A DNA stretch of 40,905 nucleotides, from positions 1 through 40,905 of the forward strand of contig NZ_KB891237.1 in NCBI RefSeq assembly GCF_000373365.1, written 5' to 3'. Under the pieces are notes generated by a model. The model worked only from the letters and a program-made list of their open reading frames with translations. It ran no database searches and was not told the DNA's origin. The stretch's first letter is position 1. Every line of letters begins with the position of its first letter. Made by a program: the position numbers and the translations under genes. Below, in pieces: positions 21,590-30,369 of the stretch. Source of the DNA: Parafrankia discariae (GTDB lineage: Bacteria; Actinomycetota; Actinomycetes; Frankiales; Frankiaceae).

Positions 21590-21913
21590 TGTCGTCCCTT
21601 TCTGAGCGGGCCACGGATGGCCGACCGGTGTCGTCTGTCGCCAGTCCCTGCGGCCGCCGGTTCCCGCTCGGCTGTTCTGTCGGATGCCCCCCACCCGCCA
21701 ACGTGACTTCGCTGACTTTCGGGACGATACGGACATTCCTGTGGACGCGCCGCCCTTAGGCGCAGCGCGTCGGAGTCATACTCGCGACACGACGATCCGC
21801 CGGTGGGCCGAGGTGACGCGGGTGCCGGGAACCGCCGCGGCCGGGTGAACTCCGACCCGCCCCCCGACAGCCCAGCCGTACCAGCCGAACACGTCCGCCC
21901 AGAGGGAGCCGCC
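21590..21913. other. Divergent intergenic region
   Basis: About 320 bp between the lipoprotein gene (minus) and the crotonase gene (plus). It contains both ribosome-binding sites (GAAAGGGA on minus, GAGGGAG on plus) and presumably both promoters; no clear operator or extra gene is seen. The crotonase frame is open upstream to 21803 but this extension is Pro/Arg-rich and not family-like. Confidence 0.4.
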
Positions 21914-22585
21914 GTGCCCACGCTCGACCGCCACGACGACGTCCTCGTCCTCGACATCGGGGACGGGGAGAACCGTTTTCACCCGGACTGGATCGCCTCC
22001 GTCGACGCGGCACTGGACGAGGTGGAGAAAACGACGGGGCCGCGGGCCCTGGTGACCGTCGCGACCGGGAAGTACTTCTCCACCGGACTGGACCTGGACT
22101 GGCTGCTCGCGCACGCCGACCGGCAGCAGGAATACGCGATAAGCGTCCACGAACTGCTGGCCCGGGTGCTCGCCCTGCCGGTCGTCACCGTCGCCGCGCT
22201 GCAGGGGCACACGTTCGCCGCAGGTGCGATGTTCTCCCTGGCGCACGACTTCCGGGTGATGCGGGCCGACCGCGGCTACTGGTGCCTGCCCGAGGCCGAC
22301 ATCGACATCCCCTTCACCCCGGCGATGTCCGCGCTGATCCAGGCCCGGCTGAGCCCGCAGGCCGCGCACGAGGCGATGACCACGGCCCGCCGCTACGGCG
22401 GCCTCGACGCCCGCGCCGCCGGCATCGTCGACCAGGCGGTGGCGGCGGAGGAGGTCCGCGGCACCGGCCTGGAGCTCGCGCGTGCCCAGGTCCGTCGGGC
22501 GGGGAGCACCCTGGGAACCATCAAGGCGCGGATGTACGCCCCCGTCCTGGCCGCGCTGCGCGACCGGGAGCGGCCGCTCGGCTGA
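21914..22585 (+). CDS. Enoyl-CoA hydratase/isomerase (crotonase) family protein
   Basis: A 223-residue crotonase. The oxyanion-hole segments are KYFSTGLDLDWLL and GHTFAAGAMFSLAHDFRVM; the CLPEADIDIPFTPAM segment puts the acidic residue where peroxisomal-type delta3,delta2-enoyl-CoA isomerases carry their catalytic Glu, which favours isomerase over hydratase activity. Members act on fatty acyl-CoA thioesters in the cytosol. The GTG at 21914 is preferred because GAGGGAG precedes it. No other beta-oxidation gene is adjacent; the downstream gene is a molybdopterin oxidoreductase on the same strand after 123 bp. Confidence 0.82.
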   Translation: MPTLDRHDDVLVLDIGDGENRFHPDWIASVDAALDEVEKTTGPRALVTVATGKYFSTGLDLDWLLAHADRQQEYAISVHELLARVLALPVVTVAALQGHTFAAGAMFSLAHDFRVMRADRGYWCLPEADIDIPFTPAMSALIQARLSPQAAHEAMTTARRYGGLDARAAGIVDQAVAAEEVRGTGLELARAQVRRAGSTLGTIKARMYAPVLAALRDRERPLG

Positions 22586-22708
22586 CCCGGCGGACGTCCC
22601 GTGACCCGGCACGTCCCGCCGGCGCGTACCGCTCGCGCGCGCCGCGCGTAGCGTCGGGTGGACGGACGGCCGCGGCGCCAGCGAGCCCCCGACGACGGAC
22701 GGACCGCG

Positions 22709-25114
22709 ATGGACCCCGAGCTCAGGATCAGCGAACCGAGGACGGACGAACCGGGGACGGGCGAGCCGAGGACGGACGAACCGGGTGACGGTCGGCTGGC
22801 GATCGGCGAGCCGGCGACGTCCGCCGCCGGTGTTCCCGGGGTGGCCCACGCGCTGGCGCGCTGCCGGGAGCTGATGGGCGTGCGCCGTTCGGTCCAGACC
22901 CTGCGCCTGCTCAACCAGGACGACGGCTACGACTGCCCCGGCTGCGCCTGGCCCGACCCACGGCCGGACGACCGCTCCCGCGCCGAGTTCTGCGAGAACG
23001 GCGCGAAGGCCGTCGCGCAGGAGGCCACCCGGGCCCGGGTGACAGCGGAGTTCTTCGCCGCGCACAGCCTGACCGACCTCGCCGCCCGCTCCGGGCACTG
23101 GCTCGGCGAGCGGGGCCGGCTCGTCAGCCCGGTGTACAAGGCCGCCGGCAGCGACCACTACGTCCCGATCGGCTGGGACGAGGCGTTCCGGATCGTCGCC
23201 GACGAGCTGACCGGTCTGGACGGCCCGGACGAGGCCGCCTTCTACACCTCGGGCCGTACGAGCAACGAGGCCGCTTTCCTTTACCAGTTCTTCGCCCGCG
23301 CGTTCGGCACGAACAATCTGCCGGACTGCTCGAACATGTGCCACGAGTCGTCGGGTGCCGCGCTGACCGAGACGATCGGGGTCGGTAAGGGCTCCGTCAC
23401 CCTGGAGGATCTGGAGACGGCGGACCTCGTGCTCGTCGTCGGGCAGAATCCGGGCACGAACCATCCGCGGATGCTGACCTCGCTGGAACGGCTGAAGCGG
23501 GCCGGTGGCAGCGTCGTCGCGGTCAACCCACTGCCCGAGGCGGCGCTGATGCGGTTCCGCAACCCGCAGCGGGTCTCCGGGGTCCTCGGCCGGGGCACCG
23601 CGCTCGCCGACCAGTTCCTGCAGATCCGTCTCGGCGGGGACCTGGCCCTGTTCCAGGCGCTGTCCGCCCGGCTGCTCGCCGCCGAGCGGGCCCACCCCGG
23701 CACCGTCCTCGACCAGGCCTTCATCGCCGCGCACACGACCGGGTTCGCGGAGTTCGCCGCGCATGCCCGCACCCACCTGACCCCCGACGACGTCACCGCC
23801 GCGACCGGCCTGCGCCCGGCCGAGATCGACGAGCTCGCCGGGCGGGTCCTCGCCGCCGACAAGGTGATCGTCTGCTGGGCGATGGGGCTCACCCAGCACC
23901 CGGACGCCGTCGCCACGATCCGGGAGGTGGTGAACTTCCTGCTGCTGCGGGGCAACATCGGCCGTCCCGGCGCGGGGGTCTGCCCGGTGCGTGGGCACTC
24001 CAACGTCCAGGGCGACCGGACGATGGGTATCTGGGAGCGGATGCCCGACGCGTTCCTGGACGCCCTCGGCACCGAGTTCGGCTTCGCGCCGCCCCGCCAC
24101 CATGGCCTGGACGTCGTCGACACCATCCGGGCGATGCGCGACGGCCGGGTGAAGGTGTTCGTCGCCATGGGCGGCAACTTCGTCGCCGCGACGCCCGACT
24201 CGGCCGTCACCGAGGACGCGATCCGCCGGTGCCGGCTCACCGTGCAGGTCTCCACCGCGCTCAACCGCTCGCACGCCGTCACCGGCGAGCGGGCCCTCAT
24301 CCTGCCCACGCTCGGCCGCACCGAGCTGGACGTCCAGGCCGGCGGCCCGCAGCGGGTCAGCGTCGAGGACTCGATGGGCTCCGTGCACGCCTCCCGCGGC
24401 CGGCTGGCCCCGGCCGGGCCCGAGCTGCGCTCCGAGGTCGCGATCATCTGCGGCCTGGCCGCGGCGACCCTCGGCCGCACCGCCACGGCCACCGGGCCGA
24501 CGGAAACGGCCGCCTCCGCCACGGCCGCCACCACGCCCGCGGTGGACTGGGCGGCGCTGGCCGGGGACTACCGACGGGTCCGCGCGCACATCGCGAACGT
24601 GGTCCCCGGGTTCGCCGACTACGAGGCCCGCCTCGACGAGCCCGGCGGCTTCCTGCTGCCGCACCCGCCCCGCGACAGCCGGACCTTCCCGACGCCGAGC
24701 GGGCGGGCCGCGTTCACCGTGAACACCTGCGAGCTCCGGCCGACACCCCCCGGCCACCTGCTCCTGCAGACGATCCGCTCCCATGATCAGTACAACACCA
24801 CCGTCTACGGCCTGGACGACCGTTACCGCGGGGTCCGCCACGGCCGCCGGGTCGTCCTCGTCAGCCCGGACGACCTGGCCGAGCTCGGCATCGCCGACGG
24901 GACCCGGGTCGACCTGGTCGGAGTCTGGACCGACGGTGTTCAGCGCCGCGCCCCCGACTTCCGGGTGGTCTCCTACCCCACCGCCCGCGGCTGCGCCGCC
25001 GCCTACTTCCCGGAGACCAACGTCCTGGTGCCGCTCGACAGCACCGCGAAGCGCAGCAACACCCCGACGTCGAAGTCCATCCTGATCCGGCTGGACGTCA
25101 GCCCGGCACCATGA
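22709..25114 (+). CDS. FdhF/YdeP-family molybdopterin oxidoreductase
   Basis: An 801-residue cytosolic oxidoreductase of the YdeP branch of formate-dehydrogenase-alpha-like enzymes. The N-terminal Cys motif CPGCAWPDP (C76, C79) and FCENGAKA (C95) suggest an Fe-S site. DYVPIGWDEAF-like and GQNPGTNHPRM segments bind the bis-MGD cofactor. SNMCHESSG (C211) is at the position of the selenocysteine of E. coli FdhF, so Cys is the probable metal ligand. The C-terminal domain has YNTTVYGLDDRYRG. The substrate is unknown for this branch; E. coli YdeP is tied to acid resistance. The first 40 residues are a repeat-encoded Glu/Pro/Arg segment. No fdhD or cofactor gene is nearby. Confidence 0.85.
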   Translation: MDPELRISEPRTDEPGTGEPRTDEPGDGRLAIGEPATSAAGVPGVAHALARCRELMGVRRSVQTLRLLNQDDGYDCPGCAWPDPRPDDRSRAEFCENGAKAVAQEATRARVTAEFFAAHSLTDLAARSGHWLGERGRLVSPVYKAAGSDHYVPIGWDEAFRIVADELTGLDGPDEAAFYTSGRTSNEAAFLYQFFARAFGTNNLPDCSNMCHESSGAALTETIGVGKGSVTLEDLETADLVLVVGQNPGTNHPRMLTSLERLKRAGGSVVAVNPLPEAALMRFRNPQRVSGVLGRGTALADQFLQIRLGGDLALFQALSARLLAAERAHPGTVLDQAFIAAHTTGFAEFAAHARTHLTPDDVTAATGLRPAEIDELAGRVLAADKVIVCWAMGLTQHPDAVATIREVVNFLLLRGNIGRPGAGVCPVRGHSNVQGDRTMGIWERMPDAFLDALGTEFGFAPPRHHGLDVVDTIRAMRDGRVKVFVAMGGNFVAATPDSAVTEDAIRRCRLTVQVSTALNRSHAVTGERALILPTLGRTELDVQAGGPQRVSVEDSMGSVHASRGRLAPAGPELRSEVAIICGLAAATLGRTATATGPTETAASATAATTPAVDWAALAGDYRRVRAHIANVVPGFADYEARLDEPGGFLLPHPPRDSRTFPTPSGRAAFTVNTCELRPTPPGHLLLQTIRSHDQYNTTVYGLDDRYRGVRHGRRVVLVSPDDLAELGIADGTRVDLVGVWTDGVQRRAPDFRVVSYPTARGCAAAYFPETNVLVPLDSTAKRSNTPTSKSILIRLDVSPAP
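22731..22791 (+). repeat. Two 30-bp direct repeats in the oxidoreductase N-terminus
   Basis: Near-identical units (GCGAACCGAGGACGGACGAA-type) at 22731-22760 and 22761-22791 encode SEPRTDEPGTGEPRTDEPG. This non-conserved segment suggests slippage, or that translation truly starts later. Confidence 0.65.
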
Positions 25115-25140
25115 GACGGCCCGGCACCATGAGACGGCCG
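25103..25140 (+). repeat. Short tandem repeat at the oxidoreductase stop
   Basis: CCCGGCACCATGAGACGG occurs twice in direct succession; the first copy holds the TGA stop. The following gap to 25368 is GC-rich and repetitive without a supported gene, although a short frame from 25111 stays open. Confidence 0.5.
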
Positions 25141-25368
25141 CCGGCCCGACAACCTGCGGCGTCCGGCGTGGATCCCACCGAGGTGGCGGCGGCGGGAGCC
25201 GGCGGCACGCCCCGGGCCTGCGGCGATACCGCCACCGCCACCCAGCCCGGCGCGGACGCGGCCGATGACGCCGACCGTCGGCGAGGATGGGGAAACCGGT
25301 CGACGGGTTCGTCCCCGGGGGTCGACGCGGGTCGCGTCGACCTGACCTCCTGAGCCGACCGAGCCGAG

Positions 25369-27459
25369 GTGACGCGGGTGGTGACCGGCGGCCGACCGGA
25401 CCCGTGCCGGGGGACCCGCCCCGGGTTCCCCGTGGGGCGCGCCGCGGGCGACTGGCAGCCGGCCGGGTGGAACGTCCCGCGCCGTGACCCGTTCTTCGTG
25501 GGCCGCGGCGCGCTGCTCCGGCGCCTCCACCGCGAGCTGCACCCGCGGGGAGCCGGCCGGGCCGCCGGCCCGGGGCGTGACGCCGACCGGGGACGTGCCG
25601 TCGGGCTGGTGTCCGCGCGCGGCGCGGCCGGGATGGGCGTGTCGCGGCTCGCCGTCGAGTACGCGCACCGGCACGCCGGCGACTACGGCCTGGTGTGGTG
25701 GGTGGCCGCGGACACACCCGAACGCGCCGAGTCGTGCCTGGCCGAGCTGGCCGCCGTCGTCGCCCCGCCGGCGGCCGGCCCCCGGGCCGCCGTGCTGCGC
25801 CGCCTGTGGGCCGAGCTCGGCCAGCGCTCGGACTGGCTGCTGATCTACGACGGTGTCGGTGATCCCCGCGCCCTGGCCGTCGTCGCCCCGCCGGACAGCG
25901 GCCGGCTGCTCGTGACAAGCCGCGGGCCGGCGGTGGCCACGCTCACGCCGGTGCTGATCGAGGTCGGCGACCTCAGCCGGGACGAGTCGGTCCTGCTGCT
26001 GCGCCAGCACCATCGCGGGATCAGCCCGCCGGCCGCCGCGGCGCTCGCGGGGGCGCTGGCGGACGTCCCCTGCGCGGTCGCGCTGGCCGGTCGGCACCTG
26101 GCGGTGACCGGTCAGCCGGTCGCGGACTACCTGGCCCTGCTCGGTCGGGCGGCCGTTACCGATCCGAGGGCCGTTACCGACCCGGTGGCCGCGGCCGTGG
26201 CGGCGAGCCGTACCCGACTGGACGGGGTCGACCCGGGCCCGGCCGCCCTCCTCGACCAGCTGGCGTTCCTCGCCGCGGAGCCCCTGGCCCTCACCCGGGC
26301 GCCGGCCGGCACCGCCGCCGCGGCGGGCCGGCTCGACCGCCTCGGGCTGGCCGACTGGGACGGGGCGACGATCCGGGTGCCCGGGCACATCCAGGCGCTG
26401 GTGCGCGCCCGGCTGGCCGGCGGGCGGCGGGCGGCGGCCCTGCTCGGCGCCCAACAACTGCTGGTCCGTGCGGACCGCGCCGGCCGCGATCCCGTGGACC
26501 CGGCCTCCTGGCCGGCGCTCGCCCCGCTCGCCTCACACGTCCGCGCGCTCACCACGCGCGGCGCCGAGGAACGGAACGCCGAGGAAGAGAACGCCGAGGA
26601 GTGCCCGGAGTTCCGCCGGCTGGTGCTGCGCACCGCCCGTTACCTGGCCGCCTCCGCCCGGTACGAGGCGGGTGAGCACCTCGCGCACCGGGCCCGGCTC
26701 CGCTGGTGCCGCCAGCTGGGCCCGGACCACCCGGACACGCTCGCCGCCGCCGACCTCGAGGCCGCGATCCGCGCGGACGGGTTCGCCGATTACGACACCG
26801 CGCGGGCGCTGCTGGGCGACGTCCACGCCCGCCGGGCCCGGGTGCTCGGCGGGCAGCACCGCGACACCCTCCACTCGGCGTGGAACCTGGCTCGCGCGGC
26901 CGCGGACAGCGGCGACCACGACGAGTCCGCCCGCCTGCTGCGGGACACCCTCGACCGGCAGCGGGCGGTGTTCGGCCCGGACGACCGCGACACCCTGCGC
27001 TCGGCGCACAGCCTCGGCCATGCCCTGACCCGGCTGGGGGAGTACGGGGCGGCCCACGACCTGCTGGCGGAGACCCTCGCCCGCCGTGGCCGGACGTCCG
27101 GCGCCGCCCACCCGGACACCGTGTGGACCGCCGCAGTGCTCGGTGTCGCGCTGCGTGGCCTCGGCCGCGGCGCGCACGCCCGCGACCTGCACGCCCGCGC
27201 GCTGGCCGGCGCCCGGGCGCGGCTCGGCGACGAACATCCACTGACCCTGTTCGCGGCGCTGCACCTGGCGCTCGACCTGGCCGCCCTCGGCGCCGCCGAC
27301 GCCGGCCGGGACCTGTTCACCGAGCTCATCGGCTGGGACGTCGTCGGATGGCGCGACGACCCTCCGGCGGGCCCGCGCGCCTGGATCACCCGTTGGGCTC
27401 AGAGCCATCGCGAGGACATCCGCGGCCTGTGGTCCACACAAGACAGTCAACGATGCTGA
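25369..27459 (+). CDS. STAND-type NTPase/TPR protein with degenerate P-loop
   Basis: A 696-residue protein built like actinobacterial NB-ARC-TPR regulators. It has the family entry NVPRRDPFFVGRGALLRRL (35-53), then VGLVSARGAAGMGVSRLAVEYAHRH followed by YGLVWWVAAD. The expected Walker A Lys is replaced by Val91 (G-A-A-G-M-G-V-S). Walker B is LLIYDGVGDP (D161) and sensor 1 is LLVTSRGP. From about residue 430 there are tetratricopeptide-like repeats of about 42 residues (GPDHPDTLAAADL, GGQHRDTLHSAWNLA, GPDDRDTLRSAHSLG, GAAHPDTVWTAAVLG, GDEHPLTLFAALHL). Function is unknown; loss of the P-loop Lys suggests a scaffold role. Related proteins serve as signalling or FxSxx-peptide-associated factors, but no partner genes are seen here. 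Confidence 0.75.
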   Translation: MTRVVTGGRPDPCRGTRPGFPVGRAAGDWQPAGWNVPRRDPFFVGRGALLRRLHRELHPRGAGRAAGPGRDADRGRAVGLVSARGAAGMGVSRLAVEYAHRHAGDYGLVWWVAADTPERAESCLAELAAVVAPPAAGPRAAVLRRLWAELGQRSDWLLIYDGVGDPRALAVVAPPDSGRLLVTSRGPAVATLTPVLIEVGDLSRDESVLLLRQHHRGISPPAAAALAGALADVPCAVALAGRHLAVTGQPVADYLALLGRAAVTDPRAVTDPVAAAVAASRTRLDGVDPGPAALLDQLAFLAAEPLALTRAPAGTAAAAGRLDRLGLADWDGATIRVPGHIQALVRARLAGGRRAAALLGAQQLLVRADRAGRDPVDPASWPALAPLASHVRALTTRGAEERNAEEENAEECPEFRRLVLRTARYLAASARYEAGEHLAHRARLRWCRQLGPDHPDTLAAADLEAAIRADGFADYDTARALLGDVHARRARVLGGQHRDTLHSAWNLARAAADSGDHDESARLLRDTLDRQRAVFGPDDRDTLRSAHSLGHALTRLGEYGAAHDLLAETLARRGRTSGAAHPDTVWTAAVLGVALRGLGRGAHARDLHARALAGARARLGDEHPLTLFAALHLALDLAALGAADAGRDLFTELIGWDVVGWRDDPPAGPRAWITRWAQSHREDIRGLWSTQDSQRC

Positions 27460-27492
27460 CATGCCCTGATCCCGTTTGTGATCTTTAAGGTG

Positions 27493-27640
27493 TGTTGACC
27501 GGATCGCGCAGGCGCATGTGTCGTCCTGGCGGGTCGGTTACCGGGGGATGCTGCCGCAGCCGCTGCTCGACGGACTGTGCCACGCGCAGCGGGTACCGCG
27601 GTGGGCCGCGACCGTGCGGCAGGCGACATGGCCGGTGCGG
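27493..27640 (+). pseudogene. GNAT acetyltransferase N-terminal remnant
   Basis: One frame reads VDRIAQAHVSSWRVGYRGML then PQPLLDGLCHAQRVPRWA, which is the N-terminal helix region of GNAT enzymes (typically HVxSWRAAYRGLLPDAxLDGL). After about 45 residues the resemblance stops, no acetyl-CoA motif A follows, and no start codon with a ribosome-binding site is visible. It lies between the TPR gene and the convergent WD40 kinase. I read it as a decayed, truncated gene. Confidence 0.5.
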
Positions 27641-27756
27641 GGCACCCTCGTCGCAACGGTCACCATTCGACGCTGCCACCCATCGCAGCCCGGTATGCCT
27701 GGTCGGGAGTCACCGGGTCGAACCTGGGGGTGCGGGAGTTCCGCGGCCGGCGCCGC

Positions 27757-29874
27757 CTAGCGGATCTTCCACAGCCGTACCGTCTTGTCGTTCGAGGCGG
27801 TGGCAAGGGTCCGCCCGTCCGGGGAGAACAGCGCCAGATAGACCTCTGCGGTGTGGCCGGTGAGGGGTTGGCCGAGTGCCTGGGGGTGGGCGGGGTCGGT
27901 GATGTTCCACAGCCGCGCGGTCTTGTCGCTGGACGCGGTGGCGAGGGTGCGTCCGTCCGGGGAGAACGCCACCGTCCACACGTCGGCGGTGTGGCCGGTG
28001 AGGGGTTGCCCCAGGGCCTCGGGGTGGGCCGGGTCGATGATGTTCCACAGCCGCGCCGTGTCGTCGACGGAGGCGGTGGCCAGCGTGCGTCCGTCGGGGG
28101 AGAACGCCACCGAGTTCACGACGTCGAGGTGGCCGGTGAGGGGTTGGCCGAGTGCCTGGGGGTGGGCGGGGTCGGTGATGTTCCACAGCCGCGCGGTGCT
28201 GTCGGTCGCGCCGGTGGCGAGGGTGCGCCCGTCGGGGGAGAACGCCACTGAGCAGACCCCGCCGGGGTGGCCAAGGGGTTGGCCGAGTGCCTGGGGGTGG
28301 GCGGGGTCGGTGATGTTCCACAGCCGCGCGGTGCTGTCGGTCGCGCCGGTGGCGAGGGTGCGCCCGTCGGGGGAGAACGCCACTGAGTTCACGTCGTCGG
28401 TGTGGCCGGTGAGGGGTTGGCCGAGTGCCTGGGGGTGGGCGGGGTCGGTGATGTTCCACAGCCGCGCCGTGTCGTCGAGGGAGGTGGTGGCCAGCGTGCG
28501 TCCGTCCGGGGAGATCGCCAGCCAGGTCACCCCGTCGGTGTGGCCGGTGAGGGGTTGGCCGAGTGCCTGGGGGTGGGCGGGGTCGGTGATGTTCCACAGC
28601 CGCGCGGTCCTGTCGCCGGAGGCGGTGGCGAGGGTGCGCCCGTCGGAGGAGAACGCCATCGCCCACACTCCGCCGGTGTGGCCGGTGAAGGGTTGGCCGA
28701 GGGGCTGGGGGTCAATCGCTGAGGGTTCCGAGCGGGGGCCGGCGGACGGGGTGGTGGACGGTGTCGTGGAGGGGGTGGCGGAGAGCGTGGCCGGGGGGTG
28801 GTGCGCGGAGGTGATCACCAGGAGGAGGGTGGTGATGATCGCGAGGGTGAGCGTCGCCGCGCCGGCGGCGAGGAGACGGCGGAGGCCGCGTCGGGGTGCC
28901 GGAGGCGAGAGGAGGACGGAGGGTGCGTCGGTGGGCAGGGTTGATTCGGAACCGGCGCCGGACCTGGGCGGGGTGATGGCGGCCGGGGGCGGTAGGTGGA
29001 GGGCGCGGCGGCCCGGGTCGGGTAGATGCAGGGGCAGGCCGGTACGGCCAGCCCAGCCGGGGCCGTAGGCATCGGTGACCGCCTGCGCGAGCTCGGCGGC
29101 GAACGCGGCGGCGCTCGCCGAGCGGTCGGTGGGGTTCTTCGCCAGGGACCGCAGCACGACCTGCGCGACGGGGTCGGGCACGCCGGCCGGTGGAGGGGGC
29201 GGGCTGTTGAGGTGCTGGTGCCACAGGGCCTGGACGGGTTGTTGCGGGTTGAAGGGAGGGTAGCCGGTGAGGAGCTGGTAGAGCACGATGCCGAGCGCGT
29301 ATAAGTCGGTCGCGGGTCCCAGGTGGCCGGCCATGATCTGTTCGGGGGCCATGTACTGGGGGGTGCCGGCCAGGCCACTCGCGCTCGCCGCGGACCCTTC
29401 GAAGATCTTCGCGACGCCGAAGTCGGTGACTTTCACGGTGCCGTCGGCGGCGAAGAGGATGTTGTCGGGTTTGATGTCCCGGTGCAGGATCCCGCGGGTG
29501 TGGGCGTGGTCCAGCGCAGCGGCCACCGCGAGAGCGACCGCGCAGCTCTGCTGCGGGTTGAGGGTCGCTCGGCGGTGGGTGAGGGTCCCCCCGGGCAGCA
29601 GTTCCATGATGACCAGGCAGAGCCCGTGAACCTCGAGGTAGTCGTAGGCACGGACGATGTGGGGGTGATCCAGCCCGCCGAGGGCGCGGGCCTCACTGTC
29701 GAAGGTCACCGCCAGGTCGTCCAGGCCGTTGGCCCGCATCACCTTGATCGCGACCGGGCGTCTCATCCGCCGGTGCTCGCCGGCGAGGACCAGCCCGAAC
29801 GCCCCGGAACCGAGCTCGGCGCCGAGGGCGTAGCCGGGCAGTGCGGCCGCGACCCGCCCTCGGTCGATGATCAT
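27757..29874 (-). CDS. Transmembrane Ser/Thr protein kinase with seven WD40 repeats
   Basis: A 705-residue kinase. The catalytic domain (about 15-275) has the glycine loop LGSGAFGLVLAG, Lys44 (VAIKVM), HRDIKPDN (D133), DFG (D151) and GTPQYMAPEQ. A Pro-rich linker leads to a membrane helix (LLAAGAATLTLAIITTLLLVI, about 334-354), then a Thr/Ser/Pro spacer. Residues 391-705 form seven WD40 units, enough for one closed propeller outside the cell. The units are unusually alike (SPDGRTLATxSxDxTARLWNITDPAHPQALGQPLTGHT); the fourth lacks two residues. Such kinases occur in actinobacteria and cyanobacteria; the ligand is unknown. It is transcribed from a separate promoter region to its right. Confidence 0.92.
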   Translation of the reverse strand: MIIDRGRVAAALPGYALGAELGSGAFGLVLAGEHRRMRRPVAIKVMRANGLDDLAVTFDSEARALGGLDHPHIVRAYDYLEVHGLCLVIMELLPGGTLTHRRATLNPQQSCAVALAVAAALDHAHTRGILHRDIKPDNILFAADGTVKVTDFGVAKIFEGSAASASGLAGTPQYMAPEQIMAGHLGPATDLYALGIVLYQLLTGYPPFNPQQPVQALWHQHLNSPPPPPAGVPDPVAQVVLRSLAKNPTDRSASAAAFAAELAQAVTDAYGPGWAGRTGLPLHLPDPGRRALHLPPPAAITPPRSGAGSESTLPTDAPSVLLSPPAPRRGLRRLLAAGAATLTLAIITTLLLVITSAHHPPATLSATPSTTPSTTPSAGPRSEPSAIDPQPLGQPFTGHTGGVWAMAFSSDGRTLATASGDRTARLWNITDPAHPQALGQPLTGHTDGVTWLAISPDGRTLATTSLDDTARLWNITDPAHPQALGQPLTGHTDDVNSVAFSPDGRTLATGATDSTARLWNITDPAHPQALGQPLGHPGGVCSVAFSPDGRTLATGATDSTARLWNITDPAHPQALGQPLTGHLDVVNSVAFSPDGRTLATASVDDTARLWNIIDPAHPEALGQPLTGHTADVWTVAFSPDGRTLATASSDKTARLWNITDPAHPQALGQPLTGHTAEVYLALFSPDGRTLATASNDKTVRLWKIR
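27778..28715 (-). repeat. WD40-encoding tandem DNA repeats (about 138 bp units)
   Basis: Seven head-to-tail units of about 138 bp. Units around 28198-28253 and 28336-28388 are identical over more than 50 bases, including synonymous positions, and one unit is 6 bp shorter. This indicates recent duplication or gene conversion. Confidence 0.85.
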
Positions 29875-30369
29875 CGTGTGCTGAGGCTGGCCTGCCTCGC
29901 CCCGGTTGGTGCCGCCATGATGAGATTTACCCTAGCGCCGCATGGGAACTTGGCTGATCGAACCGGGAAACTCAAGATAGTCAACTTTGTTGACGGCGAG
30001 CGGTGATTTTGAAGATCTTGGCGGGGATCTTGGCGGGAATTGTCGAAGAACCGTTCTGCGCTTGATCGCATTTGTTCGTGTGGCGGCCCCTCGCCGCGGG
30101 TCTGGCCGGACGCGGGTGCCCTCGGTGAGTGCCGCGCATACGTGGCGCTCGCTACCGGTCGTTTAGTAGTGTTAAACAGGTACCTAATATCGTCCCGGCT
30201 GTTCGCTCTCTGTGTCCGGTGCGGCTCCGGCCGGTCGGGAGCGGACGACCGTTGCCCGTCCGCCGTCGGCGGTACCAGCTCCACTCGCGGTACCTGTGAC
30301 GTCGTGCGGGCCGGAGCGGGGGAGTGATCGGATGACGCAGCCCGACCGTCAGCTGGCGGTGATCGGCGC
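29875..30369. other. 495-bp divergent region with two small palindromes
   Basis: Between the WD40 kinase (minus) and the MBL-fold gene (plus). It holds GTCAAC-TTT-GTTGAC at 29980-29994, and GTTTA with TAAAC around 30161-30175 followed by TAATAT (30185-30190), a good -10-like hexamer with a weak TTTAGT -35 candidate 17 bases upstream. Both palindromes lie in AT-richer stretches, as expected for promoters. No gene is supported; a frame at 30040-30327 has no family content. Confidence 0.45.
29980..29994. promoter_or_regulatory. Operator-like palindrome upstream of the WD40 kinase
   Basis: Perfect inverted repeat GTCAAC and GTTGAC around TTT, 106 bp upstream of the kinase ATG. The size and spacing suit a dimeric repressor; the regulator is unknown. 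Confidence 0.4.

Noticed and set aside
25111-25353. 80-codon frame before the STAND-TPR gene as an FxSxx-type precursor peptide
   Set aside because: Its C-terminus does not show the F-x-S-x-x ending, no radical SAM gene is nearby, and the frame begins inside a tandem repeat.
21776-25918. Very long minus-strand open frame of about 1380 codons
   Set aside because: It is antisense to the crotonase, the molybdopterin oxidoreductase and the TPR gene; its translation is Arg/Gly/Asp-rich without domain content.
27700-27745. GGGTCGAACC stretch resembling the T-arm of a tRNA
   Set aside because: The loop lacks the conserved TTC and no acceptor, D or anticodon arm can be folded around it.
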